From Amaranthus tricolor (Eukaryota; Streptophyta; Magnoliopsida; Caryophyllales; Amaranthaceae), in assembly GCF_026212465.1 (NCBI RefSeq), contig NC_080063.1, positions 4,268,844-4,332,843 on the forward strand: a DNA stretch of 64,000 bases. Direction: 5' to 3'. The notes beneath the pieces are model-generated. The model was not told where the DNA came from. It ran no database searches and was given only the letters and a program-made list of their open reading frames with translations. Made by a program: the position numbers and the translations under genes. How positions within the stretch are numbered: the first letter of the stretch is position 1; every line of letters begins with the position of its first letter. This document shows positions 36,641 through 49,990 of the stretch, piece after piece.

Positions 36641-38276
36641 CTCCTTCTATTAAGTATTAAGTATTAAGTGCATTACTCCTCTTTCCCACATAATTAGGCT
36701 TTTTTTTTAATACTTCATTATGAATTTGTTCAATCATATTTTTGGATATGAGTTGATTACTTTTACTCTCTACATTTGCTTTTTTATTTTTGAATATACT
36801 ACTATATTATAGATAATTTCTTATGAGTACCAAATGTAAATACACGTATTTTGATAAGACAAAGGAGTAAGTTTTTATTGAAGATATTGGAATACATGTA
36901 TTGTACTTTTATAATTTCACCAACAAAAAGACCCTAAAAGTGAAATGGCAATTAATCATTTGCAAGTAATGGCCTTTTCTTTTTTCATAGTGTTTTTGAT
37001 ATATCGTTATTCAATTCCACTCATCTACAAGCTCTCTTTTGATTATCAAACGATTTTAATGATGAGGAATTGATTACAAAATAACTTATTAGATAACTTT
37101 AATTAATTCAAGCGATATTTTAATAGTTAAACTATTTAATATTAGTATTTATTTCTATATATTCTATTATTTGAGTTTTGACAAATGATTATCTTGATGG
37201 ACAACTAATTTATCAAATAATACTAACATTAAATAATTTGACTACCATATGTCAAAACTCAAAACACCGACATTATGTCGTCACCCCTTTCTATTTATCA
37301 CCAAATCGTCGCTTTTTTATCGCCATTAAAGACGACCTTGTTGCCGTCACCATTAGTACGTCGCCAATTTCACATTATTTTGTTCTATAAAAGAAAAAGA
37401 AAATTCTATATATGGGGATAAAACTTTTGAATGTATCACCTTACCTAGAACTATTTTACTTAAATCATTATTACTCACATTATTCCACACCATAAAGTAT
37501 AGTGAGACCATAAGTTTATATTTTCTACTTCAATGAGTAACAAAATGGGGAAAAAAAAAAAACAGAACTCAAAACTCAAAAAATGAAGAGTCATCTTCAC
37601 CATAGAAAATGGTGAATTGATGAAAAGGACCCATCAATTCCACTTCTTCACCAAGTAAAGAAAACAAAAACAACAAAATGACACCAAATTCTTACTTTGA
37701 CTCCCACTAAACACCAAAACACTAAACACCAAACAATTGAACACATTCTTCATCTATCCTATTTGACTCCTTACCTTTCATGGTCAATTAGAATATACTC
37801 TCCCCCATTCTTAACTACCCCAAGATTAAATATTGTAGTAGTATGTATTTCAACATACCAACAAAACCAAACTTTATTACCTTTCATGGTCAATTAGGAT
37901 ATAATATTAATTTTGAACCATACATAAACTTGATAATAATGATTAATATCTAAAATATTACGTTTTTTTGCTTTTCACTCATTCTAATCTACTAATTCAG
38001 TCTTTGATATTTCTAATGATATATAATAAAAAATTATAATATTTCTATTAAGACTAATCAAACAATATTTCACTTACTATATTTTTTGACTTATAGATTA
38101 AAAATTAACACAAACTAAAAATAATAATACAATATTTCTAATGTTAAATGTAAATCTATAGAAGCATAATAAACAAATAGTGTTGATATAAAGATATGAA
38201 GTTGAAAAGTTATCAACAAATTATGCTTAAATTAATATTATTAGTTTTATTTAGCACTCTAAGACATTTATAATAA
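36641..38276. other. Intergenic between MITE and IRKI-like gene
   Basis: AT-rich. A patch rich in GTCGTC/GTCGCC words (about 37275-37370) could be subterminal sequence of a DNA transposon but has no paired end. A GGTCAATTAGRATATA word occurs twice (37780, 37889). Nothing coding is seen. Confidence 0.5.
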
Positions 38277-39870
38277 TCACACACCATTAACACTTAAATC
38301 ATTGTAATTAGTATTAAAATACCTGCTAATCACCTTGCACTTGACGACACTATCATTAACATAGAACCCTGGTGCCACCATTATCCTCACCATTGTAGGG
38401 ATCAATTTCTTAGCCTTATCTCCACCCATATCATCCATGTAAACCGGGTCGAATCGAGCCCCCTTTTCGACCCGGAATATCGTCATTTTCGGATGAACTG
38501 AATTCGACAGAAGATGAACTAACCATATACTCTTTGAAGCCCCAAAAAACGCTTGTAACAGTTGCTCTGGCCATGCTCTGTTCCATCCCAAAATTCCTAC
38601 AATTTCACTCATTTTTCTATCGCAAAATCTGCTGAATTCTTCACTGAAATGCTTCGTTCCTTTATTCAAAACTTCCTCCCATGCCAAATCTTTCAATGCA
38701 TTGTATGCTGAATAATTCGCTTCGCATCTATCAATCGGGTTTAGGATCCTATCCATTGAATTCTTCATGAACCCAGAGCATTCAAAATCTTCGTAGAAAG
38801 CACTACTCAACAACGCTTCTAGATAAATTTGTAGACTCTTGTACTGATTATTATTATTACAAGATGATGATGAAAGTTTAAAATCATATGATTTTAAAAC
38901 AGTTGATAGTCTCTCAAATACTTTTACACCCATTAATTTCAACTGAGAAGCAAGAGATTTACTCAAGAATCTGATTGAAGATCGAGCTTCAGACACGGAA
39001 ACCAAAAAATTCTTGATGATCACGTCATGATTGTTGTGGGTATGATGATTTGAGATACTCCATGAAGAACCTGGGTTAGAGAATTTTGTATTAACTGGGC
39101 TTTGAGATTGGGCCTGGTTACAAATTTCTAGCCCAGATTTGAGATTATGACAATAGACTTCAAGACGGTTAAGCTTCTTCTCAAGTTCAGCCATGGAATA
39201 TTTAAGTTTAGAAGCTTCTAGAATAGCTTCATCTCTTATTCTAGTCGCTTGAACAAGTTTATGAGAAAGTTCCGCAACAGCAATCCTACAGTGCTCCTCT
39301 CTATCCTTCGCAGAAGAAGATGCCGGCGCCGGAGAAGGAGAAGATTTAGGACTCCGGCGAGAAATTCCGGCAATGAGAGATTTAAAAATACCGTTAGGGC
39401 TGAGTGACGTGGAGGAAATAGAATGGTGGTTATTCTTGCTGACGTGGTTATCAACCGGGACAACCATAACAGAGGTTCTTTCACGAGTTGTGGGACGACA
39501 ATTGTTGCAAGAAACGGTTCGGTCGGAGTTATTTTGTGGCAGTTTACGGGATTTATTAGCCGGTTTTTTACCCGGTTCGTGAAGTGGAGTAGGATAGTGA
39601 TGGATTATGGTATCAGTACAAGTAGATGAAGTTGCAACCGTGCTTGGTGTTGTTGCTGATCCGAAACGGTGTCGTTCATCAGTTTCTTCACTTTCATTCC
39701 CTTCCTGAATCTGCAGAAAAAGAAAAACCCAGAAATCAGAAAACTTGGAATTTTCAAATTAAATGAAAATTACAGAAAATGTTGATTATAAATAAGAAAA
39801 TTACAGGAGTGAAGAGGTGGGAACGAGAAGGATGAGAAGGGCTGATAGATGAAAAAGAAGGAGGCGCCAT
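38277..39870 (-). CDS. GIL1/IRKI-family DUF641 protein, two exons, 499 aa
   Basis: Exon 1 is 39805-39870 (22 codons, MAPPSFSSISPSHPSRSHLF then TP) and exon 2 is 38277-39710, joined by a 94-bp GT-AG intron in phase 0, giving FTPIQEGNE as in the family. Residues 23-150 are low-complexity and polar. About 155-215 is the DUF641 coiled coil (DREEHCRIAVAELSHKLVQA, SMAELEKKLNRLEVYC). The conserved C-terminus (about 393-499) has WNRAWPEQLLQAFFGASKSI, MTIFRVEKGARFDPVYMDDM and MVRIMVAPGFYV. Arabidopsis GIL1 acts in light control of gravitropism and IRKI binds the receptor kinase IRK. Which subgroup this is, is inferred: the FRVEKGARFD motif favours IRKI-like. No defects are seen. An ATG at 39467 exists, but sequence upstream stays open and conserved, so it is internal. 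Confidence 0.88.
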
Positions 39871-42800
39871 TGATGAAGATGATGAAGAAAAGATGGAAGA
39901 ATAATTTGTTTGTTTGTATGTGTAGTTGTTAGAGAAGAAGAGTGAATAATAAATGGTGGAAGAACTCAAGCAGTAGTTTTTGTAATTTAATGGATACGCT
40001 TCTCTGTCCTCTTTTAAATTTGTAGGTCGGACCAGTTTTGGGGATAAATAAAAAAAAATAGAAAAAAAAATTAAATTTATTAAATATTTATTTTTAAATT
40101 AATACAGTTATTAAGTATATTTGTTATTTGTTAATAATAAACTCACATAGTTTAACAAAAAATCTTACTAAGTCAAACAATTAGTAATAAATAATAAAGG
40201 TAATGAGTTTATTTTTAACAATTATAGAGTGGTAAATAGGTCGATTTATTTAAAAATAAATAATATTTGAATTTATTTTCAGTCGATTAAAGTTGATTTA
40301 TTTTGACAATTTACTCTCATGTTAATTTTGATTTTGAGATGTGCAAGTATTTTGACTATCTAATTGATTTGATATACATGTTAATTTCGAATCAGGTCTA
40401 GTTAGAGTCAATTTTGATTTTGAGATGTGCAGCTTGTTCAAGATTCATATCAATAAGTTGTTTCAACCAGCTAGTTCACCAAATATTAGCATTAGCTGGT
40501 TTGACCACTCAATCCTCTATTAATATCAAAACAAACTAAAATTGCTCAATAAGTTAATTTGTCAAACACCCTCCTAGTCAATTTTAGGTTAAGTGTTTTG
40601 AGTCGATTCAAATTCCGGGTCTAGTGTTAACATTAATTTTTACATAATTTTAAATTTTTTACAATTTGATCACAATCAGATTCAATTAAAAGATCTATTG
40701 ATATCAAATTATCGGATCCATTTGAAAAATATCTTGTAAATACGTTTAATTTTAGACAATAACTTGTGGTTTAATATATTTTCTCTGTTCCAATATAGTC
40801 GCAACATTGGAAAAACAAGCACTATTCACTTATTTCCCTTAATTTGTTATTAATTCGTATTCTATATGTTAAAACATAGTCAAGTGGGATCTTGTTAGAT
40901 TCGTTTTGATGGAAAGATTATTATTATCGAATTTTTATAATTTTATATTATACGTAATTATAAATACTTCGTTAAGAATTAAATTAGTTCATTAGATCGC
41001 GTGAAAAAACAAATATCAGTAGTAGTAGTAGCAGCAGCAGCAGCAGTGTAGGTGATTCTAAAATCGTTTTCTAAGAGAGGAAAGGGCAGTAAAAGAAAAT
41101 GTCAGTATGTAATGATGGTGCTAAAATAAAAGGTGGGTGTACTAGACGAGTGATTTATGGTTTAATGTTGGGTTGGTTTGAGCTTGTGGCACTCAGACGC
41201 CACAGTTCATTATTAGCTATTGCAATTTGCAACTGCTGAGAGTCTGAGAGGCTTAGATATGGCCTGTTCTCCCTCTGTAGCCCTGCTTAATTATTTGTCT
41301 CTTCATAACCTGTGTTTATTGTTTGGATTCTTCAATAATTACACTTAAAAGAAAGTGAAGTTACAAGTTAACACTAAATTAAAGTGGATTCCAATCTTTT
41401 TGAATAAATATTAGAGCTCATTGATTAGAGTTCAACATACACTATACATTCAAGTACTCAACGTAATTTTAGGAACACTAGATTGAGTTGATTTTAATAT
41501 TTTGGAATTAATGCTTTTATAATATTGTTGTTAATGAAAAAAAAAAATTGAAAATAAAAACCCCATGAGATATACGTTAGGAAGGACATGAAAAAAGTTT
41601 GTGTAGTTCACTTCTTACACAATTTATTTTCATCAATAATCAACATTCTTTTCAATTTTTTAAATGTTTAACATCTTATTCTATTAATTAAATTCAAAAA
41701 TCAATCAACTTTAAAACTCACACACTTACTATTTTTCTTTTTTCCAAAAGGTACTCAAATACAATTCATCTTTTTCCTCTCTTAATTATGATAATATGTG
41801 CTCAATGTGAAACTTTAATGTGTTAGCTTCTTAACACAACCCTAACTCTTTTCACAAAAATAAAGTAATGATGCTATTCGGCCACCATATATACATACAT
41901 GCAACATAACATGCAATACAATTTTTCCAACTTACGTTATTTGGAGAACGGAAAATTGACTATATGATATCTAGTAGTGTTAGAGGTAAGAAAATTGAGT
42001 CTTGTCTCAGCTGGAGCAATTATTAATTTTCTTATATAAGGTCGTAGATTCTATTCTTACTTGATTATCCTGTTATCTTAACATGGGGCCGAATCTAAAA
42101 TAAAATCAAATGATATTGATAAGATTTAAGAAAATGTGCTTAAGAAGGTTTGACCTCAGGTCAATGCATTCACATAACAAATCTTTAATCAACTTAACTA
42201 ACATATATATTAGCAGTTTCAGGTATATAATTTTATAGGTAAGCATGGAATGCTATCAATTGACATCATTAATTGAATGAACATTAGTCTATTAAGCCTA
42301 AATGTAACTTAAATCCATATAACTCATGTAGGCCCAAAGTATGACTCATTACTCGATCAACACGACTTATGTGTTGTTTCTACTTAAACTCAGTTTAATA
42401 GGATCTTTTTATTTTGCAATATTCTTGTCTTTTTACTTGTTTTATATACTGAAATTTAATACGTATAGTAAAATAAAAGTGACTTATTACATATGTAATT
42501 TAGAGGCATATTAAATCCATTTTTATGAGCAAATAATAAAAGAAATGAGTAACGAATTTGGGTCAAATTTATCGGTGTAAAATACTTCAATAATAGAAGT
42601 ATAGAATAGAAATATAGAAGTGATATTTTTTATTTGAGAATAATAACAAATATGTAAACAAGTCCTTAAGATTGTGATGATATATAGGAAAGTAGAATAT
42701 GATCGATCAAGTGAAAGATTGATAAAGGAAGCTTATGACGATAGTGGAGATTGTTGTTTAAAATAAAGGAAAGCAGTGGTAAGTCATCATTTTGTTGCTT

Positions 42801-42902
42801 AAAATGGTCCGTAGTGAAAAGAAAGGAAACTTATTAGGCTATCATCCAAAATCTACTCTATAATATACTTTAGATTTCATAACATAGCATTTATAGATAT
42901 TA
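39871..42902. other. Intergenic upstream of the IRKI-like gene
   Basis: Contains a trinucleotide tract (AGT)n(AGC)n at 41018-41046. A GC-richer island at about 41090-41300 has a short hairpin TGTGGC/GCCACA and no reading frame. A half Stowaway-like end (about 40783-41010) and a remnant related to the MITE in NFD1 intron 3 (about 40430-40570) are possible. No gene is seen. Confidence 0.5.
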
Positions 42903-43158
42903 CTCCCTCCTATTCAATCTAATTGTCCCATTTAATTTTTTATATTTGTCGATGTAATATTTTAATCTTTTTATCTCAACTTATTTTTAATTAAAAATTA
43001 TAAAAAGTTGATATTAATAATTCTTGTATTGAGATGAATCAAACAAGATTTCACATAACTATGTTTTAACTTATAGATTAAGAGTAAAATATAAATTAAA
43101 AGTGATAAGTGAATAGTGCTCAAAAATAAATAAGACAATTAGGCCGAATAGGAAAAAA
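42903..43158. mobile_element. Stowaway-like MITE
   Basis: Left TA-CTCCCTCCTATTCAATCTAA, then TTGTCCCATTT. Right AAGACAATTAGGCCGAATAGG. These are inverted copies, with TA flanking both ends. The interior AAGATTTCACATAACTATG recurs in other copies in this window. Confidence 0.7.
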
Positions 43159-44838
43159 TATTAAACTTTAACTATTAGTTTAAACAAATAATTTCATCTT
43201 ATAAATAAATTTAAAAATAAACAAGACCACAACTAAAACAAAATGAAGCAAAATAAAAAGATAATAATAGAAAATGTAGCAATTTTGAGAACCATAGGCT
43301 AGAGTAATACTTTTGATTCCATAGTATGTGGATGCTTGTGTTTAAAAGCTACTACCTTTATTTATTATAATTTTCTAGATTTTTCTATTAATTTATGCCT
43401 CTCTTTTGGTGTTTCAAACCCATTTAGGATATTCGATCGCCTAGGGCTCCCAAAAAATATGAGTCCATATATTAACAAATTCCTTATAATTTATTAATAC
43501 ATTTAAGCATTATTCAGTTGGTGACATACTTTCTTGTGATATAATTAGTTGGGGTTCAAAATCTACCAATATATTTGCGAAAATAATTTACTAAACAATA
43601 AAAAAGTAAATAAAACTCAAATACTCTTTGCTTTGAGATTGCGTTGTTCATTGCTAGGAATGTTTATAGAATTAAACTCACATTCTCTTTTGATATATAG
43701 CTCCCATAAAATATGACAAATCTTTCTATTTAATCCACATATGTGTTTCATCTACGTAATTCTATAATGTTCTCCCATTAACAATCAACCAAAACCTTAG
43801 TAAAATCAAAGAGAATAAAATTAGTCGTTGATATCGTGTTACTCCCTCCTGTCCTTTGGATTTGTTACTGTATTTTGTCAAAAAAAAAAACTTACACGTC
43901 AATTTGCTCCATATAATAAATTTATACAATAAATTTGAATATACCGTATGCGATATTGTGTGTGAAAATACACCTTATATTCATGGTTGAAGAGAGTTCT
44001 ATACATAATACGTTACTAAATTTATTGGTACATTGTGGGAACAAGATGATCTCTTCACCATCGAACTTAACCTTGTGAAAGTATGTTTACATGTTACGAC
44101 CGCATTTCAACTCATCTATTAATAGATACCCTACATATTTCTATATTATTTCCACCCTTCCATTATACTTTTATATTTGATTTTTTATATAATCTAATTT
44201 GTATTTTTAATCATTTATATATTGAATTATACACATCTAAAAAATATAAAAAATTAATATTATAAAAATATGCGATTAGATGATTCAAACAAAATTCCAC
44301 TATAATATATTTTTTCTTATACCTTAGCCACAATATATAAAATAAGTTTAAATAGCGTCAATAATCGATCGTGATGTAGCAAGTATTTCAAAATGTTGGA
44401 TGGATATTGTTACCTATATTTGGAATGTTTCACATATAGACTAAGCAATTTTAAATATGATTTTTCATACATATAAAGAAGTTAAAATATATTAATGTAA
44501 AATTTTATTAGACTCATCTCAATCTATAGAATTTTAATATATTATTTTTATTATTTTTTTATAAAATGTGTTTATAGATATTAAAATTTAAATTATACTT
44601 AAAAGATATATAAAAAAAAGTCAAATATAATAGACATTGTGAAACGGAGAAAGCCATAACTATTAGGAGTTTATAACTGAATACGTTACACAATTAGTTG
44701 TGTTGTGTACAAGTGTAAACGATGGAAACATATTCATTTAATACTTAATGCATGAAAGCGTACTTGCACAATTATTTATTATACTCTTGTTTGAAATTTG
44801 AATCAAAATTATTACATTCACTTGTAAATAAATAAAAT
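43159..44838. other. Intergenic, AT-rich with Stowaway fragments
   Basis: TACTCCCTCCTGTCCTTTGG at about 43848 and ACATTGTGAAACGGAGAAAG at about 44634 look like unpaired Stowaway ends. No gene is seen. Confidence 0.45.
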
Positions 44839-44853
44839 ATTGCAATTTTAATT

Positions 44854-45390
44854 ATTTTTTCTACAAAAAAAACTCTAATCTCCATAATTGGTTTGGGGCT
44901 ATTATCAATCTTTTAGTTGATAATAAGTCTCTAATTTCTCTGTTTTAAGCTTTTTTAATATGATTAGAATAAATTTTTATTCTCTCCTTACAAGAGAGTT
45001 GTTCTACCCATTCATTGGATTGATTCTACCCATATATTGGGTTTTAATCTCTCTCCTCGTGAGAGTTTGGGGTTATGAATTTTGGTCTCTAGTTGATTTG
45101 TTGGTAGAGATTAATGTGCAATGTAGCAGACACCAAAATTGCTATTACTATCTACTACATCAAATTCAATTCTGTCTCAAAACTACAATAGATCGAAAGA
45201 CCCTCTCGTAGGAGGCTGTATCAAACAACGATGTGGAAAAGGATATTCAGAATTGTCAGATCTCATATACAACGATCGTAATTTTATTAATTTTGAATTA
45301 TTTTTTGTTAAAGTTATTATGTATTTCCTAATTTTTGTCTGTAAATGTCGTATGATTGTTTATTAATGAATTAGGTATTATTAAAAAAAT
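44854..45390 (+). mobile_element. Retroposon-like insertion with 15-bp target duplication
   Basis: 537 bp ending in TTAAAAAAAT and flanked by ATTGCAATTTTAATT (44839-44853) and ATTGTAATTTTAATT (45391-45405), one mismatch. An A-rich 3' end plus a 14-15-bp duplication is the signature of target-primed reverse transcription. An 83-codon open frame (44960-45211) matches nothing I recognise. It could be a 5'-truncated LINE or a retrocopy of a transcript. Confidence 0.6.
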
Positions 45391-45727
45391 ATTGTAATTT
45401 TAATTTATTGTAACGAAAGAGAATAATAACATAAAGTTAAACACTCAAAGCCTTTGAATATATGATTAGTAGACTAGTAGCTACAAATCTGTTTAATATT
45501 CTATTAATATTAAATTGAATAATACAATACAAAAAAATTATGGCATTTTATTTGTTTGATATTTATATAGGGATGAATTTTCATCATACATTAATGACAA
45601 TCTTACTCTAATAATATGTAGTACATGTAATTATATAAATACTTGGACTACCAAAAGATATAAATTAGTTCATACATCATCATATTGTTAATATCAAAAT
45701 CTTAGTTTTAACAGCAAATGTTTATGA

Positions 45728-46275
45728 TATCGTTTCACTGTGAGACTAGTCTATTAATTTATCTCTCTAATTAATCACTTTAAGGGGTTGCTTAGATTGA
45801 GAGTAAATATTTAAGAAGAAAAAAAAGTTAAACTAATGTAACAAAGGTAACTAAAGAAGCAAATGAGCAAAGATGATAGAGGTAGAATGAGAGTAAATTG
45901 AAAAAGATGAATAAAAAAGAGGTTGATTTTCCTTATTTGGAGGTAAAGAATTCCCCATTCTAACTTAGGGTAAATTTGTACCCCAAAATAAGGGAATTAA
46001 TTGCTATAATCTTCATTTTTTATTACCTTCTAATTAATTCTTCCACCTCTCTAACAATCAAATTCTTTTAATCATCTATCTAATTAACTTTGTTTTTCTA
46101 GTTTGACTTTTATTTATCCCGTAAATATTTGCTCTCAATCCAAGCAACCCCTAAGGTTGTAAATAATCTCTTTATAGTTATAAATAATCACTTCAACACT
46201 CCACCTTACAGTTATAATTTGTTATGTTAATATTATATGTGATTACTTTAAGATTGTAAATTTACATTAGATCGG
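45728..46275. mobile_element. Family A MITE remnant split by a Tourist MITE
   Basis: 45728-45783 (GTTTCACTGTGAGACTAGTC and TTAATCACTTTAA) and 46152-46275 (ATAATCTCTTTATAGTTATAAATAATCACTT and TTACTTTAAGATTGTAAA) share the interior words of 30866-31118 and 32135-32338 and are separated by the Tourist element. The right end is decayed. Confidence 0.45.
45784..46151. mobile_element. Tourist MITE, 368 bp, TAA duplication
   Basis: Inverted ends GGGGTTGCTTAGATTGAGAG and (inward from right) GGGGTTGCTTGGATTGAGAG continue into GTAAATATTTAA/GCAAATATTTAC. An exact TAA lies on each side (45781-45783, 46152-46154). It is one of the cleanest transposon insertions in the window. Confidence 0.88.
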
Positions 46276-46507
46276 TCAATAAATTTAATTTTAACATTTA
46301 CTAGTAAGGGTAAAAACATTGTTCAAATTAAAAGAGACTAAGAGGATTTACAATAATAATAATAAAATATCAACAACAAATAAAAATTAAACTAATTCCC
46401 TATAAATATGGCGAATCTTTCCATTTATGGCAAGTGAAAACACATTACAAATATAAGCTTTAAAAAAAGTAACGAAGAGATATTTCAACATTGCGTATCA
46501 GATTAAG

Positions 46508-46745
46508 CTTTTTGGTTGAATTGGTTCTTTGATATGGTATCAGGAGTCAACGTGACAAGAGGTCACGGATTTGAATCTCAATCATCCCTCATTTAAAGTG
46601 AAATATTTAGCGCTAGGTATGAGTAGGGCCTATGCTACATCCACACTTCTAGCCCAATGTGCTCTCGTGTAAGGGGGCGTATTAGAGTATATAATATATT
46701 TTGGGGTCTCGACCATCAGTTTAAACTTTTAGTTGAGTTGGTTCA
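46508..46745 (+). repeat. SINE-like repeat, best copy of the family
   Basis: Contains ATATGGTATCAGGAGTCAAC, GACAAGAGGTCACGGATTTG with a B-box-like GGATTTGAATCTC, ATCCACACTTCTAGCCCAA, CTCTCGTGTAAG and ATTAGAGTATATAATATATT. TTTTGGTTGAATTGGTT at its start recurs as TTTTAGTTGAGTTGGTT at its end. Related copies lie at 6888-7066 and 7860-8440. Confidence 0.5.
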
Positions 46746-48035
46746 TAATTATGATTCCGTTTCATTTAGTTTTATTTATTTTAATTTGTTCGAAAGGTTT
46801 TTAAAAAAGAAAGTAACCCTCTTAGTAAATTATAATTGAATGAAATGTAGGGATTATGTACTTTAATAAATTAATACTCATTTATAATATGGGAGTAACG
46901 GAAATACTCGATGAATTTGCTTAATTTTCTATTCTAATCCATCTTGATAAATTTATTCAGTTTTTTAAAGACATGTCTCTATGACTCTTATTCTTTATAT
47001 TTTATTTTTTATTTCTAAATGTACCACTATTTTATTAGGTGTGGACTATTATGGAGTAATACTCCATTTAGCTTCTTAATATGCATGTCAATTTAACAAT
47101 AGGACAAACGCACCTAACAGAATGACTAGGCTTCGTTATCTTGGACTATTAATTGATATATGATGCATTTAGTAAATGACTTTTTTATTTAATTTTTTAA
47201 CCCACTATTTTTCTGAGTGGAGTTAAAAAATAACTATTGCTTATCAACTAATATTTTCAGTTAGTCATCTAAATTAATTATTTTAACTAAAAGATCCCAA
47301 TAATTATTTATCAAACAAATTAACGATAAAAGGTAGTAATCCTATGAATTCCGCTAGTTAAATATAAATAAACCAACAAGTTGTAATATCCGTACATGAT
47401 TTATTCATCCGAATTTCTCAGGTGGTTTACTGCAAAACATATTAATAAAAAGGATTAATGATTTAAAAATTCAATTTGTACAACAATAATTTTGGCAATT
47501 GACATGTATAATTATGTTGTATCGTGCTTCGTGACAGGAAGTTAAGTACCATAAGTAACCATTGTAAGGACCTTTAAACGAAAAGTACTCTATCTTGTAA
47601 AGGTACTTACTACTTCCTAGCAGAGGAGACCAAGAAATTTAGGAATAGAGTTGCAAAATATTTTTTAATATGTATTTTAAAGTATGATAAAATTCTAATT
47701 TTATTTTTTGCATTATATCAATAAAGTATGAGATAGAATATCTAATAATATATTTATTGAAGGTCTTTTTGTATCAAAAAAAAATTTAATATTTGATAAT
47801 CATATAGGTACTGATTATTTCCTTTAAAAACAATATGATCATTATTTAAAATTAAACAAACATATTAGAAAAAACCTTGAATGTCCTCTTGGTTTAACAA
47901 AGTATAATTTATTTCTTAACAAAAAGCTTGCTTTATACAAATACATTAGGAAAAATAAACAGATTTTTACATCTGTTTAATTTTTTACTGAAATAAACTT
48001 AATATTATAACTAATTAAATATGTTTTTATTTAAT
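46746..48035. other. Intergenic, AT-rich, no gene seen
   Basis: No coding signal and no clear paired termini. Confidence 0.5.
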
Positions 48036-48293
48036 ACTTCCTTCAATTCATACTAATTGTTTCATTTGATTTTTGTACTTTATCCAATTCATTAATTCAA
48101 TGTTATATATATTCTCTCATCGAGTATAATCAAAATTACAAAAAGCTGATATTAATAAAATTGATATTGATATGAATAAAGAAGATCTAATTTGACTACA
48201 TTTTGACATTTAAATTAAAAATAAAATACAAATTAAATGATAAAAAATAATGTAAAAAAACCAAATGGGATAATTTCTTTGAATCGTAGGATG
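48036..48293. mobile_element. Stowaway-like MITE, degenerate
   Basis: Left TACTTCCTTCAATTCATACT with AATTGTTTCATTTGA, and right CAAATGGGATAATTTCTTTG with AATCGTAGGATGTA, are imperfect inverted copies. The interior resembles 42903-43158. Confidence 0.55.
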
Positions 48294-48399
48294 TATAATA
48301 TTATTGTTTGTAAAGGATCAAGGCAAACTCATGTACTGTATTAAATTTAGTTGCGTGCATTGAAGTTGAAGGAATAATGCATTTAATACTAATATTTAT

Positions 48400-48545
48400 A
48401 TTTAATTGTCCGCGTGTTTACAAGTAAATTTCATCTGTTTCAGTGGTTGCGAGTTCAATCCTTTACAAGAGAAATTTTTTTTAAGGGGGTTGCCTGGGCC
48501 ACCCCAGGCATCCAAGTAGTTCTGCCCCTGCTTATTAGTACACCA
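48400..48545 (+). repeat. Possible SINE or transposon remnant
   Basis: GTGGTTGCGAGTTCAATCC looks like a B box. A T-rich tract, a short hairpin GCCTGGG/CCCAGGC-type word (48494-48512) and CTGCCCCTGC follow. Similar order is seen at 34936-35097. Confidence 0.35.
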
Positions 48546-49729
48546 CCAGATTGTCCACATGTTCAATATTTGTGTAGGAAAAAGTAGGTTCTGCAGGCTA
48601 GCATATTGAATTATACACCACAAAATCAGCATAAGAGAAAAGTTGAGTATACACATATCTTATATAGCGATAAAGTTTCATCCTAAAACCAATTGATATT
48701 AGAAGGAGTAGCCCATCAAGTATATATGTTAGTAACATAATTTTAATTTTTCAATATAGGACCACATGTGGGTTATCTTTCAACATCTACGTCTACAATA
48801 AGCCTAAACAATACAACCACACAATGTAGCCTAAACAATACGACCACACAATGTAAAACACACCGATATATAAACTTAAACGAGTACCAAAATGATATGA
48901 AAACAAGATTCAAACATTGAATTAGGGTTTCTCATTTCTCATCTATATCAAGATAGAAAAATCTATCTTATTTTTTACTATTATTGTTAAATTATTTCCT
49001 ACTTTTGATATAAAAATTTTGATTTATGATTAAAGTTATGTTATGGTTATATTACCTACTTATAATCAATCTATCTTAACTTGGATTAATTTGCTTTAAA
49101 ATTCTGAAATAGTAAATTAAAGTTTCTAATTTTCCATTTATCATTTGGTTTCTTGTATCAAATCAATTGTCATTTAGTGTTATTATTTGGGAAAATACAA
49201 GTTTTACATGATTTTGGATGTTTCTACTTATAAAACTACTTAAATTGTTATCGAAGTAGTTGTTTTGCCTAAGACCTTCACATTGGTATTTGGTAGTATT
49301 CGTATATGAATATAAGACATAATTTCCTAATAGTAGAGGCATCAAATCCAAAGGGTATATCCCTTCTCAATGACATTGTCTCTTTGTTCATTTGTCTTGT
49401 TATGTACTCCCCAATATAAGCTACAAAATCACAACATACTTTCCAAATTACTTCTAATCCTTGTAAAATAATCTCATATTGAGCATACAGCCAAATTGAA
49501 GTATCTAAGTTCAAATTTTAATGCGAGGCTTTTTCCCTTTTGAGATAAAATTAATCGCATTCCTCTAGTTTCTTTTGTTGAAGGGAGGACGGATATTGAG
49601 TGTTTGCATTCTTCCCTCACCCAAACCTTATTTACAAACGGAATATTGAATGGATGATGATGGTGAAATTCAAAATTTAAAAAAATCTCGTAACAGAATA
49701 TTTACATTTGCCAGACAAAGAATTATAGT
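48546..49729. other. Intergenic; one unassigned minus-strand frame
   Basis: Two overlapping minus-strand frames (49163-49514) have moderately complex composition (IWLYAQYEIILQGLEVIWKV). I recognise no domain and the second is short, so they may be a decayed coding piece of an old transposon. A tandem CCTAAACAATACRACCACAC pair lies at 48803-48853. Confidence 0.4.
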
Positions 49730-49990
49730 TCTTCTGTCCCAAAGAATTAGCCATATTTTGTCTTTTTAGTCTATCTGATTAAATTTTATTTTATTTTATT
49801 TTTGACCATGACTTTCACTTTTTCATTTATTTTCATCCACACTTTTAAATTATTTTTTCTTCTTATTTATACATTTATCCTATTTTTCTATAAAATAAAC
49901 ATTTTTACCACATTTATTAATATTTCTTAAATATCACCTCATATACATTTTTACTTGTATTAGGGGCTATTTCTTTAAAACGGATGGACT
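49730..49990. mobile_element. Stowaway-like MITE
   Basis: Left TTCTGTCCCAAAGAATTAGC and right (inward) CATCCGTTTTAAAGAAATAGC are inverted copies. The interior is AT-rich and non-coding. Confidence 0.6.

Noticed and set aside
37275..37370. CACTA-type subterminal repeats
   Set aside because: GTCGTC/GTCGCC words are suggestive, but no CACTA terminus or 3-bp duplication could be found.
39236..39629. Extra frames on both strands over the IRKI-like gene
   Set aside because: They are shadows of exon 2. The 499-aa minus-strand model explains this sequence.
49163..49514. Minus-strand frame as a real gene
   Set aside because: Complex composition but short, broken and without a recognised domain or splice partners.
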